A DNA stretch of 45,536 bases. It comes from an uncultured Alphaproteobacteria bacterium. GTDB lineage: Bacteria; Pseudomonadota; Alphaproteobacteria; Rhodobacterales; Rhodobacteraceae. The translations under genes and the position numbers were made by a program. Below the pieces are notes generated by a model. That model was not told the DNA's origin. It did no database searches and saw only the letters and a list, made by a program, of their open reading frames with translations. Every line of letters begins with the position of its first letter. Position 1 is the first letter of the stretch. The stretch is from positions 1-45,536 of the forward strand of contig CACFNV010000007.1 in NCBI GenBank assembly GCA_902567635.1, given 5' to 3'. Shown here one piece after another: positions 16,972 through 26,275 of the stretch.

Positions 16972-18828
16972 TTATTTCAGAGCAAGTCCCATAAACTTCG
17001 AGAGTCTTTTGTTGAATAGTGAGATATCAAGAGGTAACTCTCCCTCAACCATCTTTGCCTGATCAAACAAGAGATACGCAGCATCCTTTAAAGCATCATC
17101 TTCTTTATCTTTAATATCATTTAACTTTTTGATGATGTCGTGATCAGGATTTATTTCAAGAATTCTTGGCATACCTTTAAAATCTTTATTTTGAATTTTC
17201 ATTATTCGTTCCATTTGAACATCCATACCTGAATCTGGTGCAACTAGGCAACACGGGCTATCTACGAGTTTACTAGAAGTTTTGACATCTTGTACATTTT
17301 CACCAAGAATATCTTTTATCTTCTTAACAAGTCCATCTATTACGATATTATCTTTCTTTTCTTTTTTCTTTTTTTCATCTGAGAAAGCGGATAGGTCTAT
17401 ATCTCCCTTCGTGATAGAAGTGAATTTCTTTCCTTGAAACTCTCCTGCCATTGATAGCCAAAAAGTATCTATTGGGTCAGTAAAAAATAGGACATCGAGT
17501 TTCTTCTTCTTGAAAACTTCTAAATGAGGGCTCCCCTCCGCCATTTCTTTGTTCTCTGATGCTATATAAAAGATTTCTTTTTGTTCTGGATTCATTCCCT
17601 CTGCGTATTCTGCGAGAAAAACATCATTATTTTGTTTCATAGAATGGAATTTGGATATTTCCAAGATTTCGTTTTTTAGATCAAAATCTTCGTATATGCC
17701 TTCTTTCATGACGATACCAAATTCTTTCCAAAATGCGTTATATTTTTCGGTATCCTTGTCTTTCATCTTTTTAAGTTCGTTAAGCACTCGTTTTTTAAGA
17801 GCCTTCGATATTTTATTTAGTGCACTATTATGCTGTAGCATTTCACGGCTTACATTAAGGTCTACATCGGATGTATCAACTACACCTTTAACAAACCTTA
17901 ACCACCTAGGTAAAATATCTTCTGAATCATCACTTATTAAAACTCTGTTGGAATAAAGTTTAATTTTTGATTTTACATCCATTTGAAACAAATCAAACGG
18001 TCTGGAGTCTGGAATAAATAATAGATTTGTATAGCTCAGTGTACCTTCAACCTTGTTATGTAGAGTTAATAATGGCTTATTGAAACCAGCGCCAATTTGT
18101 TTATAAAATTCTTCATACTGCTCACTCGATATATCCTTTTTTTCTCTAGTCCAAATAGCGGATGCTTTATTAAGAATCTCTGGGTCTTTCCCATCATCTA
18201 AGTAATTGACGGCATACATAAGGTGATCAGAATACTTTCGTGTGATAAACCCAATTCTTTCCTTATCAAGATATTCTTTTTCACTTTTTTTTATGTGTAG
18301 TACTATCTCCGTTCCTGGCTCAGATTTATCTGCCTTTCCAATCTCGTAACCTGATACTCCATCCGAAATCCACTTATTAGCTTTTGTTCCTCCAACCTTC
18401 TTGCTAGTGACTTCAACTTTTTCAGAGACCATAAATGCTGAGTAGAAACCAACTCCAAATTGTCCGATAAGGTTAACTTCCTTACTCTTTTTGTCTTTTT
18501 TGGTGGTTTTCTCCAATTCCGCTAAAAATTCTGTAGTTCCTGACTTAGCTATTGTACCAAGAGCTTGCTCTAAATCTTCTTGGTCCATACCAATGCCATT
18601 GTCATTTATTGTTAGGGTATGGTTTTTTTTGTCAGTACTTATTTCAATTTTCAGTTCATCAGTGCCGATTTTATCATGTTTGCTAGTTAATGATAGGAAC
18701 CGCCTCTTATCTAAAGCATCGCTACTATTTGAAATTAGTTCTCTTAAAAATATTTCTTTTTCAGAATATAATGAGTTAATAACAATATTCAGAACTCTAC
18801 CGGTATCTGCTTCAAAGGCTTTCTTCAT
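16972..18828 (-). CDS. htpG: HtpG, bacterial Hsp90 chaperone
   Basis: ATP-dependent dimeric chaperone of the cytosol. The 618 residues have the GHKL nucleotide fold at the N-terminus: IFLRELISNSSDALDK with E30 and N34, DNGIGM (76-81) and the lid GQFGVGFYS (122-130); then the middle domain with RGVVD-like VKGVVDTSDVDLNVSRE and a C-terminal dimerisation domain. The length is normal. AAGGAA stands a few bases before the ATG. A sigma70-like promoter is seen upstream; no sigma32-type sequence was recognised, though a heat-shock control is usual for the family. Confidence 0.97.
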   Translation of the reverse strand: MKKAFEADTGRVLNIVINSLYSEKEIFLRELISNSSDALDKRRFLSLTSKHDKIGTDELKIEISTDKKNHTLTINDNGIGMDQEDLEQALGTIAKSGTTEFLAELEKTTKKDKKSKEVNLIGQFGVGFYSAFMVSEKVEVTSKKVGGTKANKWISDGVSGYEIGKADKSEPGTEIVLHIKKSEKEYLDKERIGFITRKYSDHLMYAVNYLDDGKDPEILNKASAIWTREKKDISSEQYEEFYKQIGAGFNKPLLTLHNKVEGTLSYTNLLFIPDSRPFDLFQMDVKSKIKLYSNRVLISDDSEDILPRWLRFVKGVVDTSDVDLNVSREMLQHNSALNKISKALKKRVLNELKKMKDKDTEKYNAFWKEFGIVMKEGIYEDFDLKNEILEISKFHSMKQNNDVFLAEYAEGMNPEQKEIFYIASENKEMAEGSPHLEVFKKKKLDVLFFTDPIDTFWLSMAGEFQGKKFTSITKGDIDLSAFSDEKKKKEKKDNIVIDGLVKKIKDILGENVQDVKTSSKLVDSPCCLVAPDSGMDVQMERIMKIQNKDFKGMPRILEINPDHDIIKKLNDIKDKEDDALKDAAYLLFDQAKMVEGELPLDISLFNKRLSKFMGLALK

Positions 18829-18863
18829 TTTTATTTCCTTGATGATGTAAAAAAGTTTTGATT

Positions 18864-18892
18864 TATGTAAGTGTTAAAGGCTCTATAGTCAA
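18864..18892 (-). promoter_or_regulatory. Candidate promoter of htpG
   Basis: On the minus strand TTGACT (18892-18887) and TACATA (18869-18864) are 17 bp apart, about 35 bp before the htpG ATG. The -35 is 5/6; the -10 is poor (3/6). It lies in the 176-bp divergent gap between htpG and aroG; nothing else was resolved in that gap. Confidence 0.35.
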
Positions 18893-19004
18893 TATGCTCG
18901 CTAGAGTTTTTTGCTAAAAAGTTTAAAGTGCGAAAGACAGTTGTTATTTTTAGGTAAAAAATGTAAGAGATTAATATAAATTATTTGAGTTTAGGAAAAT
19001 AAAT

Positions 19005-20348
19005 ATGTGGGCAAAAACTAATTGGAGAGATAAACCTAGAGTACAGATGCCTGTTTATCAAGACCAAAAGAAATTATCTTCTGTTGAAGAAACCTTAGCA
19101 AATTTTCCGCCATTGGTTTTTGCTGGTGAAGTGAGAAACTTAAAAGAAGAATTTTCAAGGGTCTCGAGAGGAGAAGCGTTCATGCTTCAAGGAGGTGACT
19201 GTGCTGAAAGTTTTTCTGAGTTTTCAGCAAATTTATTAAGAGACACCTTTAAAGTGATGTTACAAATGGCGGTTGTTTTAACATTTGCTTCCAAAAAACC
19301 TGTTTTGAAGATTGGCCGAATGGCGGGACAGTTTGCTAAGCCAAGATCCGAACCTTTTGAGGTAATAAACGGCCAAAAGCTCCCTTCATATAGAGGAGAT
19401 ATTATAAATGATATAGCTGCCGTATTAGAAAGTAGAGATCCGGATCCTGAGAGAATGTTACAAGCATATACGCAATCAGCTGCATCTGTTAATCTCTTGA
19501 GGGCATTTTCTCAAGGAGGGTTCGCTGACATTAGGCAGGTGCATTCGTGGACTCTCGAAAGCACTAGGGGAGGTACAAGATATAAGCAATTTTCCAACTT
19601 AGCAGAAAAGATTTCGGAGGCTTTGGAGTTTATGGAAGCTGCAGGGGTATCATCAAATAATACACAATCTTTAAAAAAAGTTGACTTTTATACCAGCCAC
19701 GAGGCACTACTACTTGAATATGAAGAGGCATTATGCCGTATCGATAGCTTAACAGGAAAGCCAGTAGCAGGTTCTGGTCATATGTTGTGGGTTGGTGATA
19801 GAACACGAGATCCTGAAGGGGCTCATGTAGAGTTCTGTAGAGGTGTAGAAAATCCAATTGGGATAAAGTGTGGACCGACTCTTGAAAAAGAGCAACTTCT
19901 GAAATTGGTGGACAAACTTAATCCGACTAATGAGGAAGGTAGATTGATTTTAATTTCTAGATACGGATCTGAAAAAGTTTCTGAACATTTGCCTAAGCTG
20001 ATACGGATTGTGAAATCAGAAGGCTTAAACGTGGTTTGGTGCTGTGATCCTATGCATGGAAATACAATAAAATCTAAAAATGGCTTTAAAACTCGGCCCT
20101 TTGGAAAGGTACTTTCAGAGGTCAAGAGTTTTTTTGCAATACATAAAACAGAGGACACTTATCCAGGAGGTGTGCATTTTGAAATGACTGGCAAGGATGT
20201 GACCGAATGTATAGGAGGTTCCCAGGAAATCCAAGAAGAGGATCTTTCTTCCCGATATCACACGGCTTGTGATCCAAGATTAAATGCTTCTCAATCTCTT
20301 GAGTTAGCATTTTTAATAGCAGAAGAGTTACAAAAATTTGAGAAGTAG
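19005..20348 (+). CDS. aroG: Class II 3-deoxy-7-phosphoheptulonate (DAHP) synthase
   Basis: Joins phosphoenolpyruvate and erythrose 4-phosphate in the first step of the shikimate pathway. The 447-residue protein is a plant/Mycobacterium-type (class II) enzyme: N-terminal WRDKPRVQMP, LQGGDCAESF with metal-ligand C66, KIGRMAGQFAKPRS, VHSWTLESTRGGTRY, WVGDRTRD, CDPMHGNT and GGVHFEMTG. No fused chorismate mutase is present. AGGA precedes the ATG. It heads a five-gene plus-strand unit (serB, gmk, carbonic-anhydrase-like, plsC) of unrelated functions. The class is certain; the allosteric behaviour cannot be read. Confidence 0.96.
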   Translation: MWAKTNWRDKPRVQMPVYQDQKKLSSVEETLANFPPLVFAGEVRNLKEEFSRVSRGEAFMLQGGDCAESFSEFSANLLRDTFKVMLQMAVVLTFASKKPVLKIGRMAGQFAKPRSEPFEVINGQKLPSYRGDIINDIAAVLESRDPDPERMLQAYTQSAASVNLLRAFSQGGFADIRQVHSWTLESTRGGTRYKQFSNLAEKISEALEFMEAAGVSSNNTQSLKKVDFYTSHEALLLEYEEALCRIDSLTGKPVAGSGHMLWVGDRTRDPEGAHVEFCRGVENPIGIKCGPTLEKEQLLKLVDKLNPTNEEGRLILISRYGSEKVSEHLPKLIRIVKSEGLNVVWCCDPMHGNTIKSKNGFKTRPFGKVLSEVKSFFAIHKTEDTYPGGVHFEMTGKDVTECIGGSQEIQEEDLSSRYHTACDPRLNASQSLELAFLIAEELQKFEK

Positions 20349-20359
20349 ATGGAGTTGTT

Positions 20360-21220
20360 ATGGTTAATTATTATATTGCAACCTCTAGTCAACCCATTTC
20401 TGATAGTTTAATTCGTTCAATCGCCGAAAATATAACTTTCAATAAATTAGTTAGGCTGGGAAAGGGTGGCATTGAACTTCAGACAAATGAAAGTCATAAC
20501 ATAAAGCTTCTTCGTAAAAAATTTTCTTCAAAATTAGATTTTAACGTAGTTACGAAATCAGACAGAAAAAAATCTTTGTTATTAGCTGATATGGATGGAA
20601 CAATTTTAAAGGAGGAGTGCATTGATCAGATAGCTTTTCTTGTGGGTAAAGGCCCGGAAGTAAAGGAAATAACTAGAAAAGCAATGTCAGAAAATCTAAG
20701 TTTTAACCTCGCTTTAAGTCAGAGGTTGCGAATACTTAAAGGGACCAGTATTGATATTCTTTACAACTGCTTAAAGTATCAAATCAATATTAGACCAGGA
20801 GCAAAAATTTTGTTTAGGACTTTCAAAAAGCTTTTAGGTAAAACAGCAATCGTTTCGGGAGGGTTCACTTTTTTTACGGAAGCTATTGGCAAAGAGATCT
20901 CGGCAGACTTTAATTACGCAAATATACTTGAGCTTGAAGAAAATAGGTTGACGGGAAATATAATTGGACCTGTATTAAATGCTGAAAGAAAAGGTCAGAT
21001 TTTAGCAAATTTGTGTAAGACGCTAAACATTGATCATAGTAAATCGCTTGCAGTGGGAGATGGTAATAATGATATTAATATGGTTTCTATGGCAGGATTG
21101 GGAGTAGCATTCCACGGAAGTGAAAAGGTTAATAAAAGAGCAAAAATTATTTTAGAGAATTCCAATTTATCAGCTATTCTTTATTTGCTTGGAATAAGAG
21201 AAGAACAATTCGTAAACTAA
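20360..21220 (+). CDS. serB: Phosphoserine phosphatase
   Basis: Releases serine from phosphoserine, the last step of serine synthesis. The 286-residue HAD-family protein has an N-terminal ACT-like region (about 1-70), then motif I DMDGT with nucleophile D77 and acid D79, the SerB-specific EECIDQIA, IVSGGFTFF, and motif III/IV AVGDGNNDINM. Most SerB proteins I recall read DMDST in motif I; the glycine here is the commoner general HAD form and should not harm catalysis. GGAG precedes the ATG by 5 nt; the gap to aroG is only 11 bp. Confidence 0.92.
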   Translation: MVNYYIATSSQPISDSLIRSIAENITFNKLVRLGKGGIELQTNESHNIKLLRKKFSSKLDFNVVTKSDRKKSLLLADMDGTILKEECIDQIAFLVGKGPEVKEITRKAMSENLSFNLALSQRLRILKGTSIDILYNCLKYQINIRPGAKILFRTFKKLLGKTAIVSGGFTFFTEAIGKEISADFNYANILELEENRLTGNIIGPVLNAERKGQILANLCKTLNIDHSKSLAVGDGNNDINMVSMAGLGVAFHGSEKVNKRAKIILENSNLSAILYLLGIREEQFVN

Positions 21221-21250
21221 AAAGATTAAATTATTAGGGAAATTTATCCA

Positions 21251-21889
21251 TTGGAACCAAAAGGTATTTTGATAATTTTGTCTTCTCCCTCAGGTGCGGG
21301 AAAAACCAGTCTTGCTCGAGCTTTGGTTAACGATAATGAAAACTTATCCTTTTCTGTTTCTGCCACTACACGCAAACCAAGGCCAGGGGAAAAAAATGGC
21401 CGTGAGTATCACTTTGTTTCCAGTGAAGCGTTTGAGATGAAAAAGAAACACAATGAATTTCTTGAATGGGCAGAGGTTTTTGGAAACCTTTACGGCACAC
21501 CTATAGCGCCAATAAATGATCTGCTTGAAGAAGGAAAGGATCTGATCTTTGATGTTGACTGGCAAGGAGGCAAACAAATACGAGAGTCTGTTCTGAAGGA
21601 GGCAGCCGTATCTATTTTTATTTTGCCACCATCGATTAAAGAGTTGAGAAGACGCTTGTTGGAGAGAGCTCAAGACTCAAGAGACACTGTAAAAGCTAGA
21701 ATGGAAAAATCTATCAGTGAAATAATGCATTGGAACGAATATAATTATGTTTTAATTAATAGAAGCTTTGAAGAAACATTAAAAACAATAAAATCAATCA
21801 TTTCTGTTGAGAAGACCAGGCTTTTTAGAAATACAGGAGTGAACGATTTTGTTACTTCTCTTAATAATGAGTTTATGGAGATAAAATAA
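21251..21889 (+). CDS. gmk: Guanylate kinase
   Basis: Phosphorylates GMP to GDP with ATP. The 212 residues show the P-loop PSGAGKTS (13-20), the GMP-binding SATTRKPRPGEKNGREYHFV and the lid region with RAQDSRDTVKARM. The start is TTG at 21251, placed 10 nt after AGGGA (21236-21240); no ATG lies in frame upstream and the next would delete the P-loop. Its TAA overlaps the next ATG by one base (TAATG). The family's usual partner rpoZ is not adjacent. Confidence 0.95.
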   Translation: MEPKGILIILSSPSGAGKTSLARALVNDNENLSFSVSATTRKPRPGEKNGREYHFVSSEAFEMKKKHNEFLEWAEVFGNLYGTPIAPINDLLEEGKDLIFDVDWQGGKQIRESVLKEAAVSIFILPPSIKELRRRLLERAQDSRDTVKARMEKSISEIMHWNEYNYVLINRSFEETLKTIKSIISVEKTRLFRNTGVNDFVTSLNNEFMEIK

Positions 21890-22428
21890 TGAATAAAGTA
21901 TTTGAATTGGAAGGCATCTGCCCCACTTTGCCAGAAAGTGGAGATTTTTGGATAGCGCCTGGAACCTTTGTTATTGGTAATGTAGTTATGGGAGAAGGTA
22001 CCTCTGTGTGGTTTGGGACGACTATTAGAGGTGATAATGAAACAGTAAACATAGGGACAGATTCTAATATTCAGGAAAATTCGGTTCTTCATACAGATCT
22101 AGGATTTCCAATAAAAATTGGAAAGAATTGCACCATAGGGCATAAAGCAATGCTTCATGGATGCATTGTTGAGAATAATAGCCTTATCGGAATGGGAGCT
22201 ACGGTTTTAAATGGTGCTCGTATAAAAGAAAATTGCTTGGTAGGAGCAAACTCTTTGGTTACAGAAGGCAAAACATTTCCGGAAAACTCTTTGATAATGG
22301 GATCACCTGCAAAAGTTGTTAGAGAGCTAACTAAAAAAGAAATTTATGGAATAACTCAATCTTCTTTGTGGTATCGTGAAAATATGAAGAGGTTCAAACA
22401 GTCCCTCAAACCTATATCGTTAGAATAA
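21889..22428 (+). CDS. Gamma-class carbonic anhydrase-like hexapeptide-repeat protein
   Basis: The 179-residue left-handed beta-helix protein keeps the three zinc histidines of the gamma class: H68 (NSVLHTD), H85 and H90 (IGHKAMLHGC), with the H85/H90 spacing of archaeal Cam. A C-terminal helix (SLWYRENMKRF) follows. The catalytic proton-shuttle loop of Cam is missing, as in CaiE/YrdA and CamH proteins, so CO2 hydration is possible but unproven. A trimeric cytosolic protein is expected. Given the RuBisCO genes a link to inorganic carbon use is tempting, but such genes are near-universal in proteobacteria. Confidence 0.87.
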   Translation: MNKVFELEGICPTLPESGDFWIAPGTFVIGNVVMGEGTSVWFGTTIRGDNETVNIGTDSNIQENSVLHTDLGFPIKIGKNCTIGHKAMLHGCIVENNSLIGMGATVLNGARIKENCLVGANSLVTEGKTFPENSLIMGSPAKVVRELTKKEIYGITQSSLWYRENMKRFKQSLKPISLE

Positions 22429-22447
22429 AAATTAAAAAAAGGAAAGA

Positions 22448-23209
22448 ATGCCGTTTAACCTTTACAAGAGATTAATTCTTTTCCTTTTTTTAACTGTCTG
22501 TTTGCTTCCAATTTATATTCCAGCTTTCTTGATCAGTAGATTAACTATCTCAAAATTGATAATGTTGTATACCAAAAAGGTTTGGTCTTTATTGGTATTA
22601 AAAATCGTCGGAATAAAATTAAAAATTTCTGGTCAACGCCAAAAATGTCTTGTTTACGTATCCAATCATGTATCCTGGATAGATATTTTAGTTTTGAACG
22701 CATTATTAGATATTGTTTTCGTTTCAAAGAATGAGGTAAAGTCTTGGCCTGGTTTGGGCATTTTAGCAATTTTAGCTAAAACTATTTTTATAGAAAGAAG
22801 ATCTCTGGGTGCACTTCAGCAAAAAAATCTATTAGAAAGATCGTTAAACAAGGGACAGAGCCTCTGTTTTTTCCCTGAAGGCACAAGTACAGATGGTTTA
22901 GATGTTAAGCCATTTAAGTCATCACTTTTTTCAATTTGTTTTCCAAAAGGTAACCAGGATTTTTTAGAGAGATCTATCCAGCCTATAACTTTAAAATATA
23001 CTTCACCATTAGAAGAAGAAGCTGGTTTTTATAGTTTTTGGAATGAAGATGATACGATTTTTAAAAATATAAAAAAAATAATAAAAAACTCTAAGTCTGG
23101 TAGTGTTGAGATAATTTTTCATGAACCTTTGTTTTTAAAAAATTTCAAAAGCAGAAAAGACTTATCTTTGGCTTGTTTCAATCTGATTAGAGAAAAATTG
23201 ATTTTATAA
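22448..23209 (+). CDS. plsC: 1-acyl-sn-glycerol-3-phosphate acyltransferase
   Basis: Adds the second acyl chain in phospholipid synthesis at the inner membrane. The 253 residues have one or two N-terminal hydrophobic segments (8-31), the acyltransferase HX4D box H74-VSWI-D79 in [10 protein letters not shown], and the FPEGTS motif (142-147). AAGGAAAGA precedes the ATG. It is the last gene of the aroG unit. Its stop codon lies in the palindrome TTATAA (23204-23209), whose other strand is the stop of eno. An ornithine-lipid acyltransferase (OlsA) role is an alternative for this family. Confidence 0.9.
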   Translation: MPFNLYKRLILFLFLTVCLLPIYIPAFLISRLTISKLIMLYTKKVWSLLVLKIVGIKLKISGQRQKCLVYVSNHVSWIDILVLNALLDIVFVSKNEVKSWPGLGILAILAKTIFIERRSLGALQQKNLLERSLNKGQSLCFFPEGTSTDGLDVKPFKSSLFSICFPKGNQDFLERSIQPITLKYTSPLEEEAGFYSFWNEDDTIFKNIKKIIKNSKSGSVEIIFHEPLFLKNFKSRKDLSLACFNLIREKLIL

Positions 23210-24493
23210 AATTTTATTGTTAATCGGAATATCATTCCCAATGTAATTTGATTTACCTTTTAACTCTTCTTCAATTCTTATAAGTTGATTATATTTTGCC
23301 AATCGATCAGTTCTCGAAAGTGAACCAGCTTTTATCTGGCTACAATTTGTTGCGACAGCTAAATCTGCTATGAAAGTATCTTCTGTTTCACCTGATCTGT
23401 GTGACATTACACATTGGTAACCATTATTTCTTGCGAGAGTTATTGTAGCTATGGTTTCTGTGAGCGTTCCTATTTGATTTGGCTTTATAAGAATTGCATT
23501 AGCTACTTTCTCATTAATACCTTTTTGAAGTCTTTCGACGTTTGTTACAAATAGGTCATCTCCAACAAGTTGGATTTTTTCACCAAGAGAATTAGTTAAC
23601 AAGTTCCACCCTCTCCAGTCGTCCTCAGCAAGTCCATCTTCAATCGAAAATATTGGATACTTGTCGCAAAGTTTCCGGAGTTCAAACACTTTTTCTTCAG
23701 AGGACAAAATTTTATTCTCTCCGGAAAGTATATATTTTTTGCCTTTATGGTATTCTGTTGCCGCACAATCCAATGCTAGAACAAAATCCTTCTCAGCGAC
23801 ATATCCACAAGTATTTATTGCTTTTAAAATCAGCTCTATGGCTTCTTTTGCGCTTGATATCTCAGGAGCAAAACCTCCTTCGTCTCCTACATTTGTGCTT
23901 AGACCTTTTGTATTAAGGCTTGTTTTTAGTTCATGAAAAACCTCACTTGACATTTGCACCGCTTCTTTTAAAGATGAGGCTCCAACTGGCATAATCATGA
24001 ATTCCTGAAAATCAATTGTGTTATCGGCATGCTGGCCTCCATTAAGTATATTCATTAGAGGCACAGGTAGATTAAACTTATTGCTTTGGCTCAGATAGCG
24101 GTAAAGGCTTCTGCCAGAAGATTGCGCAGCTGCTCGAGAAACAGCAAGTGATACACCCAAGGTAGCATTGCCTCCCAACTTAGACTTATTAGATGTACCA
24201 TCTAGTTCGATCATTAAGCTGTCTATTCTCTTTTGATCCATAGAATTTTCATTAATTAGACATTCTTTGATATGCGTATTGATATTTTCGACAGCTTTCA
24301 TCACACCTTTCCCTGAAAATCTTTTTCCAGAGTCTCTTATTTCTATAGCTTCGTAGCTTCCTGTCGAAGCACCAGAGGGAACGGATGCTCTACCAAAAGA
24401 GCCATTCTGCAGTATGACATCTACTTCAACAGTAGGATTGCCTCTACTATCAATAATTTCACGACCAATTATTTCTTTTATGTTATTTTTCAT
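23204..24493 (-). CDS. eno: Enolase
   Basis: Interconverts 2-phosphoglycerate and phosphoenolpyruvate. The 429-residue enzyme has [19 protein letters not shown] at the N-terminus, [22 protein letters not shown], the metal-binding [23 protein letters not shown] and the signature [16 protein letters not shown] chose the ATG at 24493, which overlaps the fur-like gene by 11 bp; an ATG four codons upstream (24505) is possible since AAGGA directly abuts the chosen ATG. Its place behind mazG and a fur-type gene, and not beside pyrG or kdsA, is unusual. Confidence 0.95.
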   Translation of the reverse strand: MKNNIKEIIGREIIDSRGNPTVEVDVILQNGSFGRASVPSGASTGSYEAIEIRDSGKRFSGKGVMKAVENINTHIKECLINENSMDQKRIDSLMIELDGTSNKSKLGGNATLGVSLAVSRAAAQSSGRSLYRYLSQSNKFNLPVPLMNILNGGQHADNTIDFQEFMIMPVGASSLKEAVQMSSEVFHELKTSLNTKGLSTNVGDEGGFAPEISSAKEAIELILKAINTCGYVAEKDFVLALDCAATEYHKGKKYILSGENKILSSEEKVFELRKLCDKYPIFSIEDGLAEDDWRGWNLLTNSLGEKIQLVGDDLFVTNVERLQKGINEKVANAILIKPNQIGTLTETIATITLARNNGYQCVMSHRSGETEDTFIADLAVATNCSQIKAGSLSRTDRLAKYNQLIRIEEELKGKSNYIGNDIPINNKIL

Positions 24494-24896
24494 TCCTTTT
24501 CCCATACAACTCAAGTTTATGGCCAACTAAATCAAAGCCTAGTCTTTCAGCAATCTTATTTTGAATTTTTTCAATTTCATTATCCACGAACTCTATAACT
24601 TCACCGGAGTCTATATCAATTAAATGATCGTGGTGCTCTCTTACCGCATCTTCAAACCGCGATTTCCCATCATTAAATTCAAGTCTTGATAATATTCCTG
24701 TGTCTTGTAGCAATCTAACTGTTCTATAGACTGTGGCTATCGAAACCTTATTATCAATTGCGTTTGCCCGCTTGAATAATTCTTCAACATCTGGGTGATC
24801 GTTGGATTTTTGGAGTACTTCTATGATCAGTTTTCTTTGGCCAGTAATCCTGATCCCAGCTTTTTTACACCTTTCTTCTATAGTTATATTATTCAT
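24483..24896 (-). CDS. fur: Fur-family metal-dependent transcriptional regulator (Fur/Mur type)
   Basis: The 137-residue protein has a winged-helix domain ([24 protein letters not shown]) and a dimerisation/metal domain with H34, REHHDHLI (H88, H89, H91), GEVIEF and H126. The HHDHLI motif and ending LELYG are those of alphaproteobacterial Fur/Mur, not of Irr, which I recall as having an HHH motif. No CxxC structural zinc pair is present. In this class the sensor may respond to manganese and not iron; sequence does not decide. It lies between mazG (8 bp overlap) and eno (11 bp overlap), so it is produced with housekeeping genes. Confidence 0.87.
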   Translation of the reverse strand: MNNITIEERCKKAGIRITGQRKLIIEVLQKSNDHPDVEELFKRANAIDNKVSIATVYRTVRLLQDTGILSRLEFNDGKSRFEDAVREHHDHLIDIDSGEVIEFVDNEIEKIQNKIAERLGFDLVGHKLELYGKRNEK

Positions 24897-25737
24897 TTTT
24901 TTTACCTTGCTCTCTCTTTACCAAATTCCAAATTTCATCTAATTTCTTGCTATCTAATTCAGTTTTGGTTAAATTTTCTTTTTTTATTTGAGTGAGAGCA
25001 GAATTAATCCTAACCGCAAATTTATCTATAGAAAGTCTAAGCGCTTTTTCGGGGTCTAAACTCAATTTACGTGTCAGGTTTGCTAAACTGAAAAAGACAT
25101 CCCCTATCTCTTCTTCAATACTCCTAGAGTCTTTTGTATTAAGTGCCTCCTTTAACTCAATTATTTCTTCATGAATTTTATCTAAGGCATTTTCTATCCT
25201 TGGAAAGTCATATTCAAGTTCTGAGGCTCGCTGTTGCATCTTGGTAGCTCTTAAGAGAGCAGGCAAATTATTAGGGATATCAACAAATAAATCATCCTTG
25301 TTACAGAATGAATCGTTATCTCTTTCAATTTTCTTCAATTTCTCCCAGTTTTTTTTAATCTCTTTAGAAGATAATTTTGATTGACTATTCCCCATTTTAT
25401 CAAACACATGTGGATGTCTGAAAATCATTTTATCACATACTGCTTGAATTACGTCATCAAAAGAAAACGTATTATTTTTTTCACCTAAATTACAATGAAA
25501 TATCACTTGAAAAAGAATATCTCCAAGCTCCTTTTTTATAGAGTTTGTGTCCTCTTTAAGAATTGCGTCTTCCAGTTCATATGCTTCTTCAATACAATAG
25601 TGGGCAATGCTTTTATGATCTTGCGAAACATCCCAAGGACATCCGATTTTTGGGTCTATTAGAACCCTTATGAGAGCTAGAAGTCTTTCAATCCCAATAT
25701 CTTTATCATAAATTTTTGTCGTAATTTCTGAAGTCAT
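24889..25737 (-). CDS. mazG: Nucleoside triphosphate pyrophosphohydrolase MazG
   Basis: House-cleaning enzyme hydrolysing (non-canonical) NTPs to NMP and PPi. The 282 residues hold two MazG domains. The first has the metal-binding EEAYE (50-54) and KELGD (E70, D73) behind the signature GCPWD; the second has HEEIIELKEAL and EEEIGDVFFSLANL. The KNWEKLKKIER segment typical of full-length MazG lies between them. The mazEF toxin genes are not present. It is 31 bp downstream of gpt and overlaps the fur-like start by 8 bp. Confidence 0.94.
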   Translation of the reverse strand: MTSEITTKIYDKDIGIERLLALIRVLIDPKIGCPWDVSQDHKSIAHYCIEEAYELEDAILKEDTNSIKKELGDILFQVIFHCNLGEKNNTFSFDDVIQAVCDKMIFRHPHVFDKMGNSQSKLSSKEIKKNWEKLKKIERDNDSFCNKDDLFVDIPNNLPALLRATKMQQRASELEYDFPRIENALDKIHEEIIELKEALNTKDSRSIEEEIGDVFFSLANLTRKLSLDPEKALRLSIDKFAVRINSALTQIKKENLTKTELDSKKLDEIWNLVKREQGKKNE

Positions 25738-25768
25738 TATCTTTCATCTTTTAAAAAAAAGAGGTTTT

Positions 25769-26269
25769 CTAGCCTTCTCCTTTGAAGGGCGCCACGTATT
25801 GTAAGGCCATATCCCAAGGAAAAAATATCCATGTATCTTGGCTTACTTCTGTGATGAAGGTATCTATTACCTCTTTGCCCTTGGGTTTTGCATAAACGGC
25901 AGCATAATGAGCTTTAGGATAATGTTTTCTGATGGTATGAAAAGTCTTTCCAGTATCCACCAAATCATCAATAATTAAAATGTTCTCTCCGTTTCCCAAA
26001 TAACTTTCATTTGGGAATTTAAGAATAGTTGCATCACTTTGTACTTGATGGTCGTATGACTTTACGCTTATTGTCTCAACGACTCTTATATCCAATTCTC
26101 TTGCCACGATCATACTTGGAACCATACCTCCTCTCGTTACGGCGACGACAGTTTCCCAAGTACCAGAATTGGGAACGATATTTTCAAGTCTCCAAGCTAA
26201 AGCTCTTGAATCACGATGTAGTTGTTCCCAAGAAATATGAAAGCCTTTTTCATGAGGTAACTTCTCCAT
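25769..26269 (-). CDS. gpt: Xanthine(-guanine) phosphoribosyltransferase
   Basis: Salvages xanthine and guanine to XMP and GMP using PRPP. The 166-residue type I phosphoribosyltransferase has R46-G-G in [10 protein letters not shown], the PRPP-binding loop [12 protein letters not shown] (99-110) and the GPT-like ending [16 protein letters not shown]. It starts 6 bp after fabI stops and belongs to the same minus-strand unit. Gpt versus a hypoxanthine enzyme is decided by the XGPRT-like C-terminal segment around WIFFPW. Confidence 0.93.
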   Translation of the reverse strand: MEKLPHEKGFHISWEQLHRDSRALAWRLENIVPNSGTWETVVAVTRGGMVPSMIVARELDIRVVETISVKSYDHQVQSDATILKFPNESYLGNGENILIIDDLVDTGKTFHTIRKHYPKAHYAAVYAKPKGKEVIDTFITEVSQDTWIFFPWDMALQYVAPFKGEG

Positions 26270-26275
26270 TGGATA

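Noticed and set aside
21889-22428. Carbonic anhydrase as part of a CO2-concentrating system with RuBisCO
   Set aside because: It is 20 kb away, lacks the Cam acidic loop and is of a type found in most proteobacteria; no carboxysome or bicarbonate transporter gene is present.
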